Assembly (NCBI GenBank): GCA_017515765.1
Contig: JAFWFF010000170.1
Coordinates: 1 to 8,579 of the forward strand
Length of the DNA stretch: 8,579 bases
Source of the DNA: Bacillota bacterium
Lineage (GTDB): Bacteria; Bacillota; Clostridia; Peptostreptococcales; Anaerovoracaceae
Direction: 5' to 3'
Part shown: positions 5,779 through 8,579 of the stretch, piece by piece
How positions within the stretch are numbered: the stretch's first letter is position 1
Layout of the letters: every line of letters begins with the position of its first letter
Translations under genes and position numbers: made by a program
The notes under the pieces: model-generated
What the model saw: the letters and a program-made list of their open reading frames with translations, nothing else
Databases searched by the model: none
Told to the model about the DNA's origin: nothing

Positions 5779-6330
5779 GTACTTTTTTTCATACTCTTCG
5801 CGAAGAATCGATTTTAATTGAAGATCGACGTAACGGCCGTCTTTTTTGCCCGAATTGCGCATGATCCCTTCGTCCACGAACCCCAGTTTCCTGTAGAGGT
5901 GGTCGGCTCTTTTGTTGGCCGGGAAATGGTCGATCGTGACCCTTTCCATGCCCAGTTCGGTGAACGCGATGCCCAGGATCTTCTCAAGCGCCTCTCTTCC
6001 GAGTCCCTTGTCGCGGAGAGCGGGATCTCCGATATATATCCTGGTAAGGTCCATGGAATCGTAATGCCTGTCTACCCTGCTTATCATTATCCTCCCGCAC
6101 GGCTCACCGTCCGGCTTATAGGTGATCGTATAGTATAAGCAGGACGGATCGCTCTTCTCGGACACGACCTCCGAAAGGATCTCCTCATAGCTTCTGTCCG
6201 CGCTTATCGTAAAGAACTCGGTCACGGCGGGATCTCTCTCCCAGACCGCGAAGACCTTGCAGTCTTCCTCCGTGGTCTCCCGTATGATCAGGCGCTCCGT
6301 TTCAAGTGTCTTCAGGTTTTCCGGGATCAA
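5755..6330 (-). CDS. GNAT family N-acetyltransferase (RimJ/RimL type)
   Basis: A 191-residue GNAT-fold protein, expected to transfer an acetyl group from acetyl-CoA to an amine. It opens with LETERLIIRETTEEDC (9-24), the usual first strand of the RimJ/RimL-like group. The acetyl-CoA pyrophosphate loop is RDKGLG (106-111), matching R/Q-x-x-G-x-G. ANKRADHLYRKLGF (138-151) is the conserved helix and strand with the Asn near the acetyl-CoA. The substrate cannot be read from sequence: ribosomal protein N-termini, antibiotics or small amines are all possible. It starts with TTG inside TTGA, overlapping the metH stop by 4 nt, with GGAGG (6344-6340) 9 nt upstream, and is therefore likely co-translated with metH. 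Confidence 0.9.
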   Translation of the reverse strand: MIPENLKTLETERLIIRETTEEDCKVFAVWERDPAVTEFFTISADRSYEEILSEVVSEKSDPSCLYYTITYKPDGEPCGRIMISRVDRHYDSMDLTRIYIGDPALRDKGLGREALEKILGIAFTELGMERVTIDHFPANKRADHLYRKLGFVDEGIMRNSGKKDGRYVDLQLKSILREEYEKKYLSSSEVL

Positions 6331-8579
6331 AGTTCCTCACCTCCGGCGAAAACGTCCTTTGCAGCGTCGCATGACGCCTTTGCGTCTTTAACGTAATAAT
6401 CCGCTCCGATCCTGCGCGCGTGGTCTTCGGTGAGGACAGCCCCTCCGGTCATTATCCTGCACCACGGAGCCTTCTCCTTTACCAGCGCTATGGTCTTCGC
6501 CATATTGGGAAGCGTGGTCGTCATGAGCGCTGAAAGCCCCAGGAGGCGGACGCCGTTCTTTATCACTGCGTCGACTATCACTTCCGGATCCACATCCTTT
6601 CCGAGATCGATGATCTCGTAGCCGTAGTTCTCCATGATGACCCGCACGATGTTCTTGCCGATGTCGTGGATATCTCCCTTAACGGTCGCGATCACTACCT
6701 TCTCGCTCGAGGCGCGTTCCCCGTCCTCTGCGCTCATGTGCTCCTTCACGAGATCAAAGGCGGCTCCCGCCGTATTCGCGGTCACTATGAGCTGGGGGAT
6801 GAAGATGCGGCCCTTCTCAAAGTCGTCGCCTGCCCTGTCCAGCACAGGGATAAGGACCTTCTCTATAACTTCGAGAGGCTCTTTGGTCTCGAGCTCCGAA
6901 CGGGTAAGATCCAGGACCTTGCCTGTCATTCCTTTTCTGACAGCGTCGTCGAGCGGGCTGAGCGCTGCTCCCTGAGTCTTCTGCTGCTGCGTCGCTGCCT
7001 GCGGTTCGGCCGTATTCGGCTGATCTCCCGCGTGCTTATCGATATATGCCGCGGCGCCTTTGTCAATGCCTGCGATCAGCTTATACACGTCGATCGCGCT
7101 TGTCATCCCTGCGTCGCCCGGATCTATGATCGCGAGGTCGAGTCCGGATACCAGCGCCATCTGCAGGAAGTTGCGGTTTATCAAAGGCCTGTTCGGAAGC
7201 CCGAAAGAAATGTTGGACACTCCGAGATTGGTCTTAAGGCCCATGTCCTTCAGCTTGCCGAGGGCCGTAAGGGTGTTCGCCGCGTTCTCCTGCTCCGCTG
7301 ACACTGTGAGCGTAAGCGGGTCTATGTATATATCCCTCCTCGGGATGCCGTATTTCTCCGCTTCGCATGCGATGCGCGAAGCTATCTCCAGCCTCTTTTC
7401 CACGGTCTTAGGGATCCCCTCCTCGTCAAGGGTGAGCCCTACCACCGCCGCGCCGTACTTTTTGACCAGAGGAAGCACGGTATCGAGAGACTTGCGCGAA
7501 CCGTTCACGGAATTTACTATGGCTTTTCCGCAGTACGCCCTTAAAGCGGCTTCGAGGACTTCCGGCTTACCGCTGTCCAGCATGAGAGGTTTGGTGACAA
7601 CGCCGTCAAGTGTCCTGATCACAGACGTCATCATCTCTTTCTCGTCTATCTCGGGAAGCCCGGTATTGACGTCGAGGATGTCGGCTCCCTGATCGGCCTG
7701 GGCCGACGCGAGCGAGAGGATGTGATCCATGTCGCCGTTTCTGTATGCTTCTTTAAGCTTTTTCTTTCCTGTGGGGTTGATCCGCTCGCCTACTATGACC
7801 GGTCCGCTTATCTCCACGACTTCTTCAGGCGTGCAGACGGCGGCAGGAAGTTCTTTGCAGGGAGATGCGGGTATCAGCCCGCCCGCCGCTTCGCGGAGCG
7901 CTTTGATGAAGGACGGATCGGTTCCGCAGCAGCCGCCCATGAACTTGACACCGAGAGCCGGGAAACCGGTCGAAAGCGCCGCGAAAGACTTGCCGTCGAG
8001 CCCGTACTCTCCGGATTCTGGATCCGGGAGCCCCGCGTTGGGTTTTGCGATCAAAGGAAGATCGGTCCAGCGCGACAGTTCTTCGATTATCGGCAGGACT
8101 TCCGCGGGACCGAGCGAACAGTTCACACCTATGGCAGAAACGCCGAGCCCCTGGAGTATCAGGGCCATAGACGCTACCGTGGTCCCCGTGAAGGTGCGCA
8201 TATCCTTCTCAAAGGTCATCGTGCATATCACAGGAAGATCGGTGTTTTCCACGGCTGCGAGGACTGCCGCCCTTAGCTCGCGGACGTCCATGAAGGTCTC
8301 CAGGCAGATGAGGTCTGCACCGGCTTCCTCGCCGGCAGTGACCTGTTTCCTGAAGGCCTCATACGCCTCGTCAAATGTCACGTTCCCGTTAGGCTCGACC
8401 AACACACCGAGAGGACCAATATCCAGCGCGGCAAGTATCTTCCTGTCCGCGCAGGCTTCGGCCGACGCCCTGGCGTTCGCGACGGCGGCTTTGATCAGTT
8501 CCTCCACCGTGTACTCCGTTCCGGCAAGCTTGTATTCGCTCACGCCGAAGCTGCAGGAAAGGATGATGTCCGATCCTGC
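6327..8579 (-). CDS. metH: cobalamin-dependent methionine synthase, short form without activation domain (5' end outside window)
   Basis: MetH transfers a methyl group from methyl-tetrahydrofolate via cobalamin to homocysteine. The reading frame is open to the window edge: 12 residues before the GTG at 8543 read AGSDIILSCSFG, the conserved homocysteine-domain segment (usually ending TNTFG), so that GTG is internal and perhaps 50 residues are missing. Numbering from that GTG, the homocysteine domain reaches about 225, with zinc ligands Cys142 (GVNCS) and Cys205-Cys206 (GGCCG). The pterin-binding barrel spans about 245-505 (VGERINPTGKKKL, 251-263). A Gln/Ala-rich linker covers about 505-528, the four-helix cap 529-605 and the B12-binding domain 615-733, with the DxHxxG motif (624-629; His626 is the lower cobalt ligand). 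The protein stops there and lacks the C-terminal AdoMet activation domain of E. coli MetH (1227 residues), as in many Clostridia and Thermotoga. The GNAT gene overlaps its stop. Confidence 0.96.
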   Translation of the reverse strand, partial: AGSDIILSCSFGVSEYKLAGTEYTVEELIKAAVANARASAEACADRKILAALDIGPLGVLVEPNGNVTFDEAYEAFRKQVTAGEEAGADLICLETFMDVRELRAAVLAAVENTDLPVICTMTFEKDMRTFTGTTVASMALILQGLGVSAIGVNCSLGPAEVLPIIEELSRWTDLPLIAKPNAGLPDPESGEYGLDGKSFAALSTGFPALGVKFMGGCCGTDPSFIKALREAAGGLIPASPCKELPAAVCTPEEVVEISGPVIVGERINPTGKKKLKEAYRNGDMDHILSLASAQADQGADILDVNTGLPEIDEKEMMTSVIRTLDGVVTKPLMLDSGKPEVLEAALRAYCGKAIVNSVNGSRKSLDTVLPLVKKYGAAVVGLTLDEEGIPKTVEKRLEIASRIACEAEKYGIPRRDIYIDPLTLTVSAEQENAANTLTALGKLKDMGLKTNLGVSNISFGLPNRPLINRNFLQMALVSGLDLAIIDPGDAGMTSAIDVYKLIAGIDKGAAAYIDKHAGDQPNTAEPQAATQQQKTQGAALSPLDDAVRKGMTGKVLDLTRSELETKEPLEVIEKVLIPVLDRAGDDFEKGRIFIPQLIVTANTAGAAFDLVKEHMSAEDGERASSEKVVIATVKGDIHDIGKNIVRVIMENYGYEIIDLGKDVDPEVIVDAVIKNGVRLLGLSALMTTTLPNMAKTIALVKEKAPWCRIMTGGAVLTEDHARRIGADYYVKDAKASCDAAKDVFAGGEEL
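6340..6344 (-). promoter_or_regulatory. ribosome binding site of the GNAT gene, inside metH
   Basis: GGAGG within the codons for the Gly-Gly-Glu-Glu-Leu end of MetH, 9 nt before the TTG at 6330. It supports the non-ATG start and translational coupling to metH. Confidence 0.75.

Noticed and set aside
7060..8276. Plus-strand open frames opposite metH
   Set aside because: They overlap a complete conserved gene, lack motifs and have no matching ribosome binding sites that I can see.
8541..8543. GTG as the start codon of metH
   Set aside because: The frame stays open to the window edge and the 12 upstream codons encode conserved homocysteine-domain sequence, so the true start lies beyond 8579.
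1..8579. Mobile element, CRISPR, defence or biosynthetic cluster
   Set aside because: All genes are recognisable housekeeping or conserved-family genes on one strand with uniform composition; no transposase, integrase, direct-repeat array or tRNA-linked attachment site is visible.

Overview
The window is compact bacterial chromosome with every recognisable gene on the minus strand. Gene content and order (metH, rpmB, an Asp23-family gene, recG, rsmD, coaD, a coiled-coil 'ATPase-like' gene, tmcAL, ackA) point to a Bacillota genome of class Clostridia. The order of the core genes, strong AGGAGG-type ribosome binding sites, several TTG starts and the short activation-domain-less MetH all fit this. 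Base composition looks moderately GC-rich for the group (judged by eye, not counted). I cannot place it more finely.

Layout in the direction of transcription, high to low coordinates. First comes a cobalamin-dependent methionine synthase (8579-6327), cut by the window edge, with a GNAT acetyltransferase (6330-5755) overlapping its stop by 4 nt. A good promoter lies over the end of the GNAT gene and drives rpmB (L28) through a roughly 90-nt leader; rpmB ends in a clear intrinsic terminator (5414-5444). Only 34 nt later a tightly packed run begins: Asp23/Gls24 protein, recG, rsmD, coaD, the coiled-coil protein and tmcAL. Overlaps or gaps between them are between -17 and +23 nt. Finally a 109-nt control region leads into the first codons of ackA, whose start is just inside the window (26-24).

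Functionally this is housekeeping: methionine and one-carbon metabolism, translation (L28, 16S rRNA m2G966, tRNA-Met ac4C34), fork repair (RecG), coenzyme A synthesis (CoaD) and acetate metabolism (AckA). TmcAL consumes acetate and ATP, and AckA interconverts acetate and acetyl phosphate, so the tmcAL-ackA junction links tRNA modification to the acetate node.

I see no mobile element, CRISPR array, RNA gene or defence system, and no convincing new system. The parts most worth a second look are non-coding: the ackA control region with a perfect 12-bp palindrome and a second dyad against the ribosome binding site, the terminator before the recG run with no room for a new promoter, and alternative hairpins in the rpmB leader. 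Two gene-order points also stand out: no fakA-like gene between the Asp23 gene and recG, and no ylbJ-like gene between coaD and tmcAL.
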